Assembly (NCBI RefSeq): GCF_001642325.1
Contig: NZ_LSFI01000025.1
Location: 1-36,346, forward strand
Reading direction: 5' to 3'
Length of the DNA stretch: 36,346 nt
Origin: Thermodesulfatator autotrophicus
GTDB lineage: Bacteria > Desulfobacterota > Thermodesulfobacteria > Thermodesulfobacteriales > Thermodesulfatatoraceae
How positions within the stretch are numbered: position 1 is the first letter of the stretch; each line of letters begins with the position of its first letter. The position numbers and the translations under genes are program-made. Below are positions 24,115-32,922 of the stretch, piece after piece. Below the pieces are notes generated by a model, which was given only the letters and a program-made list of their open reading frames with translations, made no database searches and was not told the DNA's origin.

Positions 24115-24955
24115 TTTGCATTTCTAAGGTAAAAAGTCTGAGTTCTATTAATTTTTCGTCAAAAGCAGGAATCAATTCAAAAATATCTTCCTCGGTTAGA
24201 CGCAAAATCTTCCAAGCCTTGTCGTTTAAGGGCGGGACCCAGGGGTCTCCTCCTGAGCCATAACCCACTGCCCTTACCATTATATCGGCAAAGTGTACGA
24301 TAGCCGTTTCTTTCTTAAATTTGCGAGCCTTTTCCACCGCGTGGTGATAGGCAATAGGTTCAACTAATCTTTCAGGAAGATTCCACTGGTTGGCCAGAAG
24401 CCGTCCAATCTCTCCATGATCAAAATCAAGTATTTCTTGTTCAGCTTCTCTAAAATAAATTCCTTTTTCCTGGACAGTCTTTTCTATTTGTTTAAGAATT
24501 TCTGGAAACTCTGTACGTAAAACCACCTTGCCTATATCGTGAAGCAACCCGGCGGTGGTAACTTCTTCAGGATTTTTAAGCTCAAGTTTTGTCGCCAAAA
24601 GGCCAGCGGCCGCTGCTGTGCCAAGAGAGTGTTCCCATAGTTTTAAATCCTGGGCCTGCATAGTCTCAAATATAGAGGCCGTTATGACCAGAGTCCTAAC
24701 TACGTTAAAACCCAGAAGCACAATGGCGTTTGAAACTGTAGAAATACGCCTGGGGAATCCATAAAAGGCTGAATTTACCATTTTTAAAACTTTACCGGTG
24801 AGAACCTGATCTTTTTCTATGAGAGCCGCCACCTGCTGAGCCGTACTACGCTCGTCAGCAATGAGTTTCGTAAGCTGGCCTACGATGGGCGGAAGGGTAG
24901 GAAGAGATTGAAGATTTTTTAACCTCTTTTTTATCTGCTTTTTAAGTTCACTCAT
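24101..24955 (-). CDS. HDOD domain protein
   Basis: A 284-residue cytosolic protein of the HDOD family, regulators related to HD phosphohydrolases. LPTLPPIVGQL (about 18-28), the KVLKMVNSAFYGFPRRISTVSNAIVLLG stretch split over residues 55-83, LLHDIGK (about 137-143), FDHGEIG (about 178-184) and AYHH (about 202-205) are present, so much of the HD metal site is kept, although HDOD proteins usually lack activity. Its ATG overlaps the stop of the small upstream gene by four bases, and its end overlaps the GGDEF gene by 14 bases. The trio may be one signalling module. Confidence 0.92.
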   Translation of the reverse strand: MSELKKQIKKRLKNLQSLPTLPPIVGQLTKLIADERSTAQQVAALIEKDQVLTGKVLKMVNSAFYGFPRRISTVSNAIVLLGFNVVRTLVITASIFETMQAQDLKLWEHSLGTAAAAGLLATKLELKNPEEVTTAGLLHDIGKVVLRTEFPEILKQIEKTVQEKGIYFREAEQEILDFDHGEIGRLLANQWNLPERLVEPIAYHHAVEKARKFKKETAIVHFADIMVRAVGYGSGGDPWVPPLNDKAWKILRLTEEDIFELIPAFDEKLIELRLFTLEMQNEMA

Positions 24956-25263
24956 TGGCCTTGTTTGCTTTTTAAATAATCAACAATGAGCCTCTTTAAG
25001 GCCATAAGGCGCTCGTCACTTTTTACCTTGCTAAAGCGTTCCTCAATTTCTTTAAGCTCTTCTTCAAGGGGTTTTTCCCAGGGAAGGTCAACAGGATGGC
25101 CTTTTACCATAACAAACTTTATCCCCATAGAAGAAAATTTTTCTATCAAACTTTGTGTAAGCTCTGTTTCCGGGCCACAAAGGACACGGCCTTTATCGTC
25201 TGACACCTCTTCGGCCAGAATCATTCCTGGCTGGGCGTACGAAAGGGGTATTTTCTGTTTCAT
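24952..25263 (-). CDS. Small protein resembling N-termini of HD-GYP/HDOD regulators
   Basis: A 103-residue soluble protein. The first 55 residues ([43 protein letters not shown]) look like the beta-rich segment that precedes HD-GYP or HDOD domains in many Deltaproteobacteria-type regulators. The last 45 residues are a charged helix. Here the segment is a free-standing gene in front of an HDOD gene. Its start overlaps the gatA stop by four bases and its stop overlaps the HDOD start by four bases, so it is translated within the gatCA transcript. The molecular function is unknown. Confidence 0.8.
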   Translation of the reverse strand: MKQKIPLSYAQPGMILAEEVSDDKGRVLCGPETELTQSLIEKFSSMGIKFVMVKGHPVDLPWEKPLEEELKEIEERFSKVKSDERLMALKRLIVDYLKSKQGQ

Positions 25264-26714
25264 AGCTCAGGATACTTTTCGGTAAATTTCGTCCTTTCCT
25301 CAAATTGATGCCCAAGAGCCAGAACTTTGCTTTCACTGAAATGCGGGCCCATTATCTGAAGCCCTACCGGCAAACCCTTATCGGTAAAGCCACATGGAAT
25401 AGTAAGCCCTACAATACCAGCTAGATTCACTGAAATGGTATAAATATCAGAAAGATACATGGCTAGCGGGTCACTAACCCTTTCGCCGATTTTAAAGGCG
25501 GGAGTAGGGCTTGCTGGCCCAATAACAAAGTCAACTTCTTTAAAAGCCTCGGTAAAATCGCGGGCTATAAGAGTGCGGACCTGAGAGGCCTTTTTGTAAT
25601 AGGCATCATAGTAGCCAGCTGAAAGGGCATAGGTCCCAATCATTATACGTCTTTTCACTTCCGGGCCAAAACCCTGCGAGCGGGTTTTTTTATACATGTC
25701 TATCAGGTCTTTCCCTTCCACACGCAGGCCATATTTCACCCCGTCATAACGGGCAAGGTTTGAACTGGCTTCTGCTGGAGCAATGATGTAATAAGCAGCC
25801 ACCGCGTAAGGGGTGTGCGGAAGCCTGATTTTTTTTACCTTAATGCCCATTTCTTCAAAAACTTTTATAGCCTCTTCAATTCTGGTTCTCACTTCTCCTG
25901 AAAGGCCCTCACCGAAGTATTCTTCTGGAAGGCCAATAGCAGCCCCTGACAGGTCCATTTCTAGGGCCTTCAGGTAATCAGGCACTTCTTCTGGAACAGA
26001 AGTTGAATCTTTTTCGTCTTTGCCAGCTATTACCTGTAAAACAAGGGCTGCGTCTTTTACTGAGCGGGTAAGCGGGCCAATCTGGTCAAGCGAAGAGGCA
26101 AAAGCCACGAGACCATAACGGGATACACGGCCATAAGTAGGCTTAAGGCCTACTACTCCACAAAAAGAGGCCGGTTGTCTGATAGAGCCACCGGTATCAG
26201 AACCAAGAGCTGCTGCACAAAAACCAGCCGCCACTGCCGCCGCGGAACCACCAGAAGAACCACCTGGCACCCGTTCCAGGTCCCAGGGATTATGGGTGGG
26301 GAAAAAGGCTGAATTTTCCGTGGAAGAACCCATGGCGAATTCGTCAAGATTGGTCTTCCCAAGGATTACTGCCCCAGCTTCTTTAAGCTTTATTATCACT
26401 GTAGCGTCAAAAGGTGGTACAAAATTTTCAAGCATCTTTGAAGCACAGGTGGTGGTAATGCCGCGGGTGCAAATATTGTCTTTAATAGCTATGGGAACAC
26501 CAAGAAGGGGTCTATCTTCTCCTTTCTGCCTTAGCTTGTCCGCCTCTTCGGCCTGAGCTAAGGCTTCTTCACTAGTAACTTTTAAAAAGGCCTTAACCTG
26601 TGGATCTTTTTTTTCAATATAATCAAGCAAGGCCTTGGTTAACTCTACACTTGAAACCTTGCCCTGACGCAAATTTTCAAGTTGTTCGCTAAGAGAAAGC
26701 TTAGGCCATTCCAT
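25260..26714 (-). CDS. gatA: Asp/Glu-tRNA amidotransferase subunit A
   Basis: A 484-residue amidase of the GatCAB complex, which converts Glu-tRNA(Gln) and/or Asp-tRNA(Asn) to the amide form using ammonia from glutamine. The Ser-cisSer-Lys triad is K78 (IAIKDN), S153 (PGGSSGGS) and S177 ([12 protein letters not shown]), one residue below the numbering of the S. aureus enzyme. The length is typical. GGAGG precedes the ATG. It follows gatC after 12 bases; gatB is not in this window. Four-base overlap couples it to the small signalling gene downstream. Confidence 0.97.
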   Translation of the reverse strand: MEWPKLSLSEQLENLRQGKVSSVELTKALLDYIEKKDPQVKAFLKVTSEEALAQAEEADKLRQKGEDRPLLGVPIAIKDNICTRGITTTCASKMLENFVPPFDATVIIKLKEAGAVILGKTNLDEFAMGSSTENSAFFPTHNPWDLERVPGGSSGGSAAAVAAGFCAAALGSDTGGSIRQPASFCGVVGLKPTYGRVSRYGLVAFASSLDQIGPLTRSVKDAALVLQVIAGKDEKDSTSVPEEVPDYLKALEMDLSGAAIGLPEEYFGEGLSGEVRTRIEEAIKVFEEMGIKVKKIRLPHTPYAVAAYYIIAPAEASSNLARYDGVKYGLRVEGKDLIDMYKKTRSQGFGPEVKRRIMIGTYALSAGYYDAYYKKASQVRTLIARDFTEAFKEVDFVIGPASPTPAFKIGERVSDPLAMYLSDIYTISVNLAGIVGLTIPCGFTDKGLPVGLQIMGPHFSESKVLALGHQFEERTKFTEKYPEL

Positions 26715-26726
26715 CTTTTAAACCTC

Positions 26727-27014
26727 CTATTTGATAACCTTAGGTACTACAAAAAATCCATTTTCACGCTCAGGGGCATTACCTAAAATCTCATCAGTGG
26801 GAAAAGATTCTTTAACCTCGTCTTCTCTATAAACATTAGTAATCTTTAACGCATGATAGGTGGGCTCAATATCTGTGGTATCAAGTTCATTTAACTTGGC
26901 CACGTAATTAAGGATATCAGCCAGTTGTTCAGAAAAAGTCTCAAGCTCTTCTTCGGAAAACTCAAGCCTGGCTAAATGAGCCACATGCTTCACTTCTTCT
27001 TTAGTAATGGCCAT
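26727..27014 (-). CDS. gatC: Asp/Glu-tRNA amidotransferase subunit C
   Basis: A 95-residue subunit that clamps GatA and GatB. VKHVAHLARLEFSEEE (8-23) and FSEQLADILNYVAKLNELDT (27-46) with IEPTYHA (about 48-54) are the family signature, ending in the common NGFFVVPKVI. The length is typical. It lies 12 bases upstream of gatA and 12 bases downstream of thiDN, with a GGAGG-type Shine-Dalgarno before its ATG. Confidence 0.96.
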   Translation of the reverse strand: MAITKEEVKHVAHLARLEFSEEELETFSEQLADILNYVAKLNELDTTDIEPTYHALKITNVYREDEVKESFPTDEILGNAPERENGFFVVPKVIK

Positions 27015-27026
27015 TTGGCTGCCTCC

Positions 27027-28355
27027 TTACAAAAGTTTTAATGCCTTTTCTACTACTTCCCGGGGGTTATTACCTAGAATCCTTATCATGGGCTCTTTCC
27101 CCACTTCCCCCCGATCAGCAATGAAATCAGGCACAAAGCCCAGTTTTTCACAAATTTTAGTTACTCCCCAGGCAAGGGTTGAGCCTTCCCTGGCTTTTAT
27201 CTCAGGTGGCTCTTCTGCTCGCGAAAATTCTTCCACCGTAAAACCGAGTTCTTTTGCCTTTTTCAAAAACTCCTCATGAAAACGAATATTCATAGCCGCC
27301 CGCTTTTTATGGTCAAAACGCATGGCAGCAAGGACCACGTTGGCTATATGGCGCGAAGCTCCAAACCTGGGGCAGCCTACCGGCCTTGCCCCACTACCAA
27401 AGCCTACTATACGGCCAGGAAAAGCCGCTACTTCCTCGTGAGTTTTGGCAAGCGGCAAAGCAAAGGCCAGATTTGACTGCACCTCTGGAATCAAGGAACG
27501 AACTTCCTGACGTGAGAAGTATTCAGCCGCTTCTTCCAGTTCTCTTAAAATCTTTGGCGCTTCAACCAGGCGGTCATAATGAATGAGATGATCAAGGGGC
27601 GAAACCCCTTTACCCAGAGGGGCAATACAGGCCGCTTCTAAGCCAAGGGTAACAAAATCTTTGGCCATTTGGGTGGCCTTTGGTAAAGAAAGGCCTTTAG
27701 CCAGACCAACGGTAATAGCCGCAGAAAAAGTACATCCCGTACCATGGCCAATCTTTCCCTTTATCCTCTTGGCAGAAAAAGTAAAAATATTCTCGCCGTC
27801 ATAGAGATAATCTGTGGCTTCATCCTCTCCCCGGTGGCCACCTTTAATGATAACCGCCCTGGGGCCAAGCTTTTTAAGCTTTTTCAGAGCCTGGGGTATA
27901 TCGGTAATTTTTTCCTGTAGAATAAACTCCGCCTCTGGCAAATTGGGAGTAATTACCGTAGCTAAAGGAAAAAGCTCTTCAATAAGGGCTGAGACCGCTT
28001 CTTCTTCAAGCAAAGGGTCACCACTTTTGGCCAACATAACCGGGTCTATCACCAGAGGGGACTGACACTTACGCAAAACATCGGCAATAGCTTTAATGAT
28101 AGCCGCATTGGCCAGCATCCCGGTTTTAATGGCCATGGGAGGTAAGTCTTCAAAAAGGGCCTCAAGCTGGGCTTTGACCATATCAGCAGGCACAGCCATC
28201 CAGTCTTTAACGCCAAGGGAGTTCTGCACAGTAAGGGCTGTAATAACGGTTTGGCCGAAGGCCCCTAGAAGGGAAAAAACCCGCAGGTCTGTTTGGAGAC
28301 CTGCTCCGCCACTTGGGTCTGAACCAGCAATGGTGGCACAAACTACGCGTCTCAT
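27027..28355 (-). CDS. thiDN: Bifunctional HMP(-P) kinase / ThiN thiamine-phosphate synthase
   Basis: A 442-residue fusion for thiamine biosynthesis. Residues 1-260 are ThiD ([13 protein letters not shown] at 11-23, KTGML near 78, [11 protein letters not shown] near 105, GTGCTFSAA near 205), which phosphorylates hydroxymethylpyrimidine and its monophosphate. Residues 275-442 are ThiN ([20 protein letters not shown] near 320), which joins HMP-PP with the thiazole phosphate in place of ThiE. The ATG at 28355 gives the standard ThiD start; a TTG at 28391 would add 12 residues. It is 42 bases after mnmE and 12 bases before gatC. Confidence 0.93.
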   Translation of the reverse strand: MRRVVCATIAGSDPSGGAGLQTDLRVFSLLGAFGQTVITALTVQNSLGVKDWMAVPADMVKAQLEALFEDLPPMAIKTGMLANAAIIKAIADVLRKCQSPLVIDPVMLAKSGDPLLEEEAVSALIEELFPLATVITPNLPEAEFILQEKITDIPQALKKLKKLGPRAVIIKGGHRGEDEATDYLYDGENIFTFSAKRIKGKIGHGTGCTFSAAITVGLAKGLSLPKATQMAKDFVTLGLEAACIAPLGKGVSPLDHLIHYDRLVEAPKILRELEEAAEYFSRQEVRSLIPEVQSNLAFALPLAKTHEEVAAFPGRIVGFGSGARPVGCPRFGASRHIANVVLAAMRFDHKKRAAMNIRFHEEFLKKAKELGFTVEEFSRAEEPPEIKAREGSTLAWGVTKICEKLGFVPDFIADRGEVGKEPMIRILGNNPREVVEKALKLL

Positions 28356-28397
28356 GTTGAGAAAAATTAATCCTTTTTGGCCAAAAAACAAAGACTT

Positions 28398-29798
28398 TTA
28401 TTTACCCAGACAAAAACTACTAAAAATACGGTCAAGGAGGTCTTCGGTGGTGGTCTCACCGGTTATTTCTCCTAAAGAAGCCAGGGCATCTCGTAAATCA
28501 ATAGCCACCAGCTCCGGATAAACATTAGCCTTTTTAAGCCCGGAAACCGCTTGTTCAACTGAGACAAGCGCTTTTTCTAAGGCCATTTTTTGCCGTAAAT
28601 TGGGAACCACCGCAGGAACAAACTCTTCAGAACGCCCGGTTACTAATTCAAAAATGGCTTCCGCTAAGGCCTCAAGGCCTTCACCTGTACGGGCAGAGAT
28701 AAAAATAAGCTTTTCATGGGGGAAAGTCTCACGATAGCGACTCAGATTTTCATCTGAAGCAATGTCTATCTTATTTATCACCACCAGATGCGGCAGGGCC
28801 TTTATTTCCTGGTAAAGCTTAAGGTCCTCTTCAGTAGGCTCTTGCGAACCATCAAGCATAAACAAGATGACATCAGCCGTGGCAATCTTTTCTTTGGCTT
28901 TTTTAACTCCTATTTCTTCTACTATATCTTCTGTTTTTCTAAGACCAGCAGTGTCAATAAGGCGTACAGGAAGCCCCTTTATGGTGGCAAATTCTTCAAT
29001 AATATCGCGGGTAGTGCCAGGAATAGGGGTAACAATAGCCCTTTCTTCAGCAAGCAGGGCGTTAAGAAGACTTGATTTGCCAACGTTAGGCCGGCCGGCA
29101 ATCACCACCGCAATACCTTCTCGGTATAAGCGCCCTTCCTGATAGCTTTTAAGAAGTTCTCTAAGAGGGATAATGGCCTGTTTTTCTAAGTTTTCGGCCA
29201 GGTCGTAATGAGAGATAAGCTCTACGTCTTCATCGGGAAAGTCCACCGCCACTTCTACCACGGCTAGAGCTGATAACACGGCCTCACGCACAGGTTTTAG
29301 CTTTTCCGCTAATGCTCCCCGAAGCTGGTTTAAAGCCAGCTTAAGGCTTTCCTCTGAACGGGCATTTATAAGGTCAAGTAGGGCTTCGGCCTGAGAAAGG
29401 TCAATACGGCCGTTTAAAAAGGCTCGCTTGGTAAACTCGCCTGGTTCAGCCAGACGAGCCCCCTCTTTTAGAACCAGCTCAAGTATTTTGGTAAGAACCA
29501 GGTAGCCACTGTGGCCGTAAATTTCAAGGACATCTTCCCTTGTATAAGTATGAGGATTTCGCATAAGGGTTACAAGGACTTCGTCAACCGGAGTTTCTGT
29601 TTCCGGATTAACGATGTAACCATAATACAGGCGATGGCTCTGAAATTCTTTGACTGGTTTTTTTGGGCGGAAAAGGCGCTTTAAAATATGCTCAGAAAGA
29701 CTCCCGCTTACTTTAATGACCCCTATGGCTCCTGGGCCAACTGGTGTTGCTATAGCCGCTATAGTGGCCTCGGTATATTCCAGGTCTTTAGGCTTCAT
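28398..29798 (-). CDS. mnmE: tRNA modification GTPase MnmE
   Basis: A 466-residue GTPase that with MnmG makes the cmnm5/nm5 group on wobble uridine of tRNA. The N-terminal folate-binding domain begins TIAAIATPVGPGAIGVIKVSG (12-32). The inserted G domain has GRPNVGKS (235-242), TTRD (262-265), DTAGLR (282-287) and NKID near 335. It ends in the invariant FCLGK with the functional cysteine. The ATG overlaps the khpB stop by four bases. The mnmG partner is not in the window. Confidence 0.97.
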   Translation of the reverse strand: MKPKDLEYTEATIAAIATPVGPGAIGVIKVSGSLSEHILKRLFRPKKPVKEFQSHRLYYGYIVNPETETPVDEVLVTLMRNPHTYTREDVLEIYGHSGYLVLTKILELVLKEGARLAEPGEFTKRAFLNGRIDLSQAEALLDLINARSEESLKLALNQLRGALAEKLKPVREAVLSALAVVEVAVDFPDEDVELISHYDLAENLEKQAIIPLRELLKSYQEGRLYREGIAVVIAGRPNVGKSSLLNALLAEERAIVTPIPGTTRDIIEEFATIKGLPVRLIDTAGLRKTEDIVEEIGVKKAKEKIATADVILFMLDGSQEPTEEDLKLYQEIKALPHLVVINKIDIASDENLSRYRETFPHEKLIFISARTGEGLEALAEAIFELVTGRSEEFVPAVVPNLRQKMALEKALVSVEQAVSGLKKANVYPELVAIDLRDALASLGEITGETTTEDLLDRIFSSFCLGK

Positions 29799-30454
29799 CT
29801 GGGCTTTTGCCCTGAAAAACGGCTACTTTTAGGAAATATTACCACGTGCCGTTTCAAACCTTCGCCTTTACTCCGGCTAATAACCCCTTTTATCTTTTTC
29901 ACGGCCAGGTGGATCTGACGCCGGTCGCCAGCAGGCATAGGAGGGAGGGAAACTGGCTTTTTAGTTTTTATAGCCTCTCTAGCTGCTTTGCGGGCTAAAC
30001 CAGCTAATTTTTGAGTTTTAGCCTTTTTCAGGCCTTCAATATCAAAGGTTATCTTGGGCCCTACCCCCAGTCTTTTAGCTACTATTTTGTTAACTAAATA
30101 CTGCAAGGCATTTAGGGGAGCAGCCTCTTTGGCCAGAAACAACTTAGCATCTGGCCCATTAAGTTTAAAACAAACACTATCAGGGTTGATTTCAACTGAA
30201 AAATTAATTTCCAGGTCACCGCTAATTATCAACTTAACTAGAACCCTCTGGGCCTCTTCTGCCCTTTTTTTCAGGATAGCCTCTGGCTTTATGCTGGCTT
30301 TAATACGGGCCTTTTTGGCACCGATACCAAAAAGGCCCGTGGAACCCTGGCTTAAAATTTCTATGTTTAAGTCTTCTTTTTCCACTCCAAAATGCTTGCA
30401 AGCATCTTCTATAGCCTTTTCTACCGTCTTAGCCTCAAATTCTTCAGACATCAT
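29795..30454 (-). CDS. khpB: Jag/KhpB-type RNA-binding protein with altered KH loop
   Basis: A 219-residue cytosolic RNA-binding protein of the KhpB (Jag/EloR) family. The Jag-N domain (about 5-52) has GSTGLFGIGAKKARI. The KH domain lies at about 90-145, and the R3H domain at about 165-210 with RRQIHLAV and VISRSKGEG...RHVVIFP. At the KH GxxG loop, where relatives read IGxxG, this protein has LAKEA (107-111), so both glycines are missing and classical KH nucleic-acid binding is doubtful. It overlaps yidC by four bases and mnmE by four bases, the conserved order in bacteria. The linker between Jag-N and KH is short. Confidence 0.92.
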   Translation of the reverse strand: MMSEEFEAKTVEKAIEDACKHFGVEKEDLNIEILSQGSTGLFGIGAKKARIKASIKPEAILKKRAEEAQRVLVKLIISGDLEINFSVEINPDSVCFKLNGPDAKLFLAKEAAPLNALQYLVNKIVAKRLGVGPKITFDIEGLKKAKTQKLAGLARKAAREAIKTKKPVSLPPMPAGDRRQIHLAVKKIKGVISRSKGEGLKRHVVIFPKSSRFSGQKPR

Positions 30455-32055
30455 GCCCTACTCCGCTCAAGCATTTTATTGGTAATTATCTGCTGAATAA
30501 TGGAAAGAATATTGTTGGTGAGCCAGTAAAGAACCAGGCCCGAAGGGAAATTAATAAAAAGCACCGTAAATAAGATTGGCATTAAAAGCATCATCTTTTC
30601 CTGGGTAGGATCCATAGAAGTGGGAGTTAATTTCTGCTGAAAATACATAGAAACCCCCATAAGTATAGTCAAAACCGGAAGTCCGCCTAAGTAGGGGATA
30701 TCTATCCCAACAGGCAATCTATCAGGAGAGGAAAGGTCTTTAATCCAGGCGATAAAAGGGGCATGGCGCAGTTCTATTGCCATAAGAAGAACTTTATATA
30801 AAGCAAAAAACACCGGAATCTGTATTAACATTGGAAGGCAACCCATAAAGGGATTAACTTTTTGTGTTTTATAAAGACGCATCAACTCCTGATTAAGCCT
30901 TTCTTTATCGTCACCATATTTTTCCTTTAATTTCATAATAACAGGTTGCAAATCTTTCATCTTTTTCATGCTTTTCATACTAATATGGTTAAGAGGCCAG
31001 AAAATAATTCTAATAAGCACGGTGAGCAAAATTATAGCTATGCCGTAATTATGGGTATATTTGTAGAAAAACTTAAGAGCATATAGAAGAGGCTTGGCAA
31101 TAGGATCAAAAAAACCAAAATGAACAGCGTTGGCCAGGTGATAGCCTACTTTCTTAAGTTCCTCTAGACTCTTAGGTCCAAAATAAAGCTTTAAATCAAT
31201 CTCTTTCTCTTCATTAGGGGCCAGGGTAATTTTAGGCGTCCAGAGGATTACTTCGTCGGTTTTTCCCTCTAAACGTCTAAAAGTAACTCGCCAGTCATTT
31301 CCTGCTGGAGGAATTATAGCCATAAGGAAGTAAGGGTCACCATAGCCAACCCAATCAAGAGCACCCTGATATTCTATTAACTCGTCTTTTAACTTTACCT
31401 CTTCATAAAGGCCGTTATGGCTATAAGCAGGCCCCCTGAATACATAGCGGTCAAGCTTGGCCACTGGATGCGAAACCATTCTAAATAAAATGTTATCAGA
31501 AATGGTCTTATCCGTCGGATTTTTAATTTTAACGTTTAAATTAAGGAGATAAGAACCATCCTTAAAGGAATAGTCTTTCTCTATAACTAATGGGTTTTTA
31601 ATAACTGGTTCAAAAATAATATTGCCGTTTTTCTTTTCAGCTAAATTAAGCTCAAGCTTATCGGCTTTGTAGGGAGAAATAGCTAATCTTGGGGCTAAAG
31701 TGGGATATATTTCAACGGGAAGACCAAACTTAGGCGAATTAATTAAATCCACCGGTGGTGAATCTGGGTCCAATGTTTTTTTGTATTTTAATAACTTGAA
31801 GTGGGTAAAACGCGCCCCAGCTTCAGTTATATCCGCTTTAAAAAGAGAAGTGTTTACCTTAATGTGCCTTATATCCTGATAATCTTTTTGCTCAGGAATT
31901 ACTGCTTGCTGGGGAAACTCGGCTTTTTTGTTGCTTTCCAGTTGATTAGAAGCAGTCTCCACTTTTTTTTGAGGCTTGGGAGTAGGAAATAAAAGTTGAT
32001 ACCCCACTATTACTAACATAGAAAGAATAACTGCTATGATTACATTTCGCTCCAT
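30451..32055 (-). CDS. yidC: Membrane protein insertase YidC
   Basis: A 534-residue inner-membrane insertase of the Gram-negative type. An N-terminal membrane anchor (about 4-22) is followed by a large periplasmic beta domain (about 55-320) and then the conserved core with five membrane segments. The core has [20 protein letters not shown], a hairpin with [43 protein letters not shown], and the final [20 protein letters not shown] at LIRII is the conserved groove arginine. It overlaps yidD by 16 bases and khpB by four. Confidence 0.97.
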   Translation of the reverse strand: MERNVIIAVILSMLVIVGYQLLFPTPKPQKKVETASNQLESNKKAEFPQQAVIPEQKDYQDIRHIKVNTSLFKADITEAGARFTHFKLLKYKKTLDPDSPPVDLINSPKFGLPVEIYPTLAPRLAISPYKADKLELNLAEKKNGNIIFEPVIKNPLVIEKDYSFKDGSYLLNLNVKIKNPTDKTISDNILFRMVSHPVAKLDRYVFRGPAYSHNGLYEEVKLKDELIEYQGALDWVGYGDPYFLMAIIPPAGNDWRVTFRRLEGKTDEVILWTPKITLAPNEEKEIDLKLYFGPKSLEELKKVGYHLANAVHFGFFDPIAKPLLYALKFFYKYTHNYGIAIILLTVLIRIIFWPLNHISMKSMKKMKDLQPVIMKLKEKYGDDKERLNQELMRLYKTQKVNPFMGCLPMLIQIPVFFALYKVLLMAIELRHAPFIAWIKDLSSPDRLPVGIDIPYLGGLPVLTILMGVSMYFQQKLTPTSMDPTQEKMMLLMPILFTVLFINFPSGLVLYWLTNNILSIIQQIITNKMLERSRA

Positions 32056-32315
32056 TGAGAAATCTCTCCTTCGGTAGATTTTTTAGGCCACCAGCCGGGA
32101 AATTTGGCAGGCACAGGGTCAAAGCCTCCATCGCTAAAAGGATGGCAGCGCAAAAGACGAAAAATAGCCAGAAAAGAACCTTTTAATACTCCAAAACGAG
32201 AAACGGCCTCAAAGGCGTATTGACTGCAAGAAGGATAAAAGCGACAACATTGAGGCCACAAAGGTGAAACTAAAATCTGATAAAGTTTAATGCTCAAAAG
32301 AGCTATTTTTTTCAT
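32040..32315 (-). CDS. yidD: Membrane protein insertion efficiency factor YidD
   Basis: A 91-residue membrane-associated protein that helps YidC. The family cysteine pattern and signature are intact: [20 protein letters not shown] (24-43), [16 protein letters not shown] (54-69). An amphipathic or hydrophobic helix spans residues 3-18. It overlaps rnpA by 29 bases at its start and yidC by 16 bases at its end. Confidence 0.95.
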   Translation of the reverse strand: MKKIALLSIKLYQILVSPLWPQCCRFYPSCSQYAFEAVSRFGVLKGSFLAIFRLLRCHPFSDGGFDPVPAKFPGWWPKKSTEGEISQWSEM

Positions 32316-32664
32316 ATTTATTAAGTAAATAAGCCAAATCTTTTTTTATCTCCGCTGGAGACCTCTCAAGTATAGCCTTTTTGGGAATAATGACGATATC
32401 ATGAGAGGCCGGAAACATATCCTTATTTCGCCGAAAAATCTCTCTCAAAACACGCTTAACATAATTCCTTTTCACGGCGTTTCCCACTTTTTTAGAAACA
32501 CTGAGACCTAATCTCGAATAACCTAATGTATTGGGGGCTAAAATTACTCTTAAATAGGGTAACGAAAGGCGTTTACCCTCTCGGTAAACCCTTTCGTATT
32601 CCTTACGGCGCCTCAGGCGTTCATCTTTGGTAAAAGATTCTTTTTTTATACTGTCAGCCGCCAA
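32287..32664 (-). CDS. rnpA: Ribonuclease P protein component
   Basis: A 125-residue basic protein that binds the RNase P RNA and helps process the 5' ends of tRNAs. [20 protein letters not shown] (13-32), [25 protein letters not shown] (with Y in place of the second R of the usual RNR motif) and HDIVIIPK are the family marks. The only usable start in frame is TTG at 32664, inside rpmH; AAGGG lies four to five bases before it. The gene thus overlaps rpmH by 19 bases and yidD by 29 bases. Confidence 0.95.
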   Translation of the reverse strand: MAADSIKKESFTKDERLRRRKEYERVYREGKRLSLPYLRVILAPNTLGYSRLGLSVSKKVGNAVKRNYVKRVLREIFRRNKDMFPASHDIVIIPKKAILERSPAEIKKDLAYLLNKYEKNSSFEH

Positions 32665-32780
32665 CGTCCCTTACGCCGCCTATTAGCCAGAATACGCCTT
32701 CCTGAACGAGTTCTCATTCTAGCCCGAAACCCATGACATCTCTTACGTTTAATACGACTGGGTTGATAAGTACGCTTCAT
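32646..32780 (-). CDS. rpmH: 50S ribosomal protein L34
   Basis: A 44-residue, strongly basic ribosomal protein. It begins [20 protein letters not shown] and continues [19 protein letters not shown], the complete L34 signature, ending WRLTV and a TAA at 32646-32648. The ATG at 32780 has an excellent GGAGG five to six bases upstream. It starts the rpmH-rnpA-yidD-yidC-khpB-mnmE run. The promoter must lie within about 40 bases of the upstream terminator or overlap it; I could not define the boxes. The tail W-R-L-T-V is a little unusual (most end in K/R-rich L-S/T-A). Confidence 0.97.
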   Translation of the reverse strand: MKRTYQPSRIKRKRCHGFRARMRTRSGRRILANRRRKGRWRLTV

Positions 32781-32817
32781 ATAATCCTCCAGATATATTG
32801 ACTTTTATTCAATAAGA

Positions 32818-32846
32818 TAAAAAACGGCCTTTGTTTTAAAGGCCGT
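32818..32846 (-). terminator. Rho-independent terminator of the YfdX-like gene
   Basis: Read on the minus strand, ACGGCCTTT (complement of 32846-32838) pairs with AAAGGCCGT (complement of 32832-32824) around a five-base loop and is followed by six T (32824-32819). It lies 77 bases after the stop of the YfdX-like gene and separates that gene from rpmH. Confidence 0.85.
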
Positions 32847-32892
32847 GACCTCAACCTAATAAACATAACCCTTGCCAGGTGTCAACTGCCTG

Positions 32893-32916
32893 GGGACAGG
32901 CAACTTTGCCTGTCCC
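32893..32916. repeat. Perfect 10-bp hairpin, REP-like
   Basis: GGGACAGGCA (32893-32902) and TGCCTGTCCC (32907-32916) form a perfect stem with a four-base loop, just after the YfdX-like stop. There is no T run, so it is not a simple terminator. The 11-mer GGGACAGGCAA recurs at 34170-34180. Similar GGGACAGGCA hairpins are common intergenic repeats in Deltaproteobacteria. Confidence 0.6.
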
Positions 32917-32922
32917 TAAAGT

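Noticed and set aside
32781-32922. Replication origin next to rpmH
   Set aside because: rpmH is often near dnaA and oriC, but no dnaA gene, DnaA boxes or AT-rich unwinding repeats are seen in this short gap.
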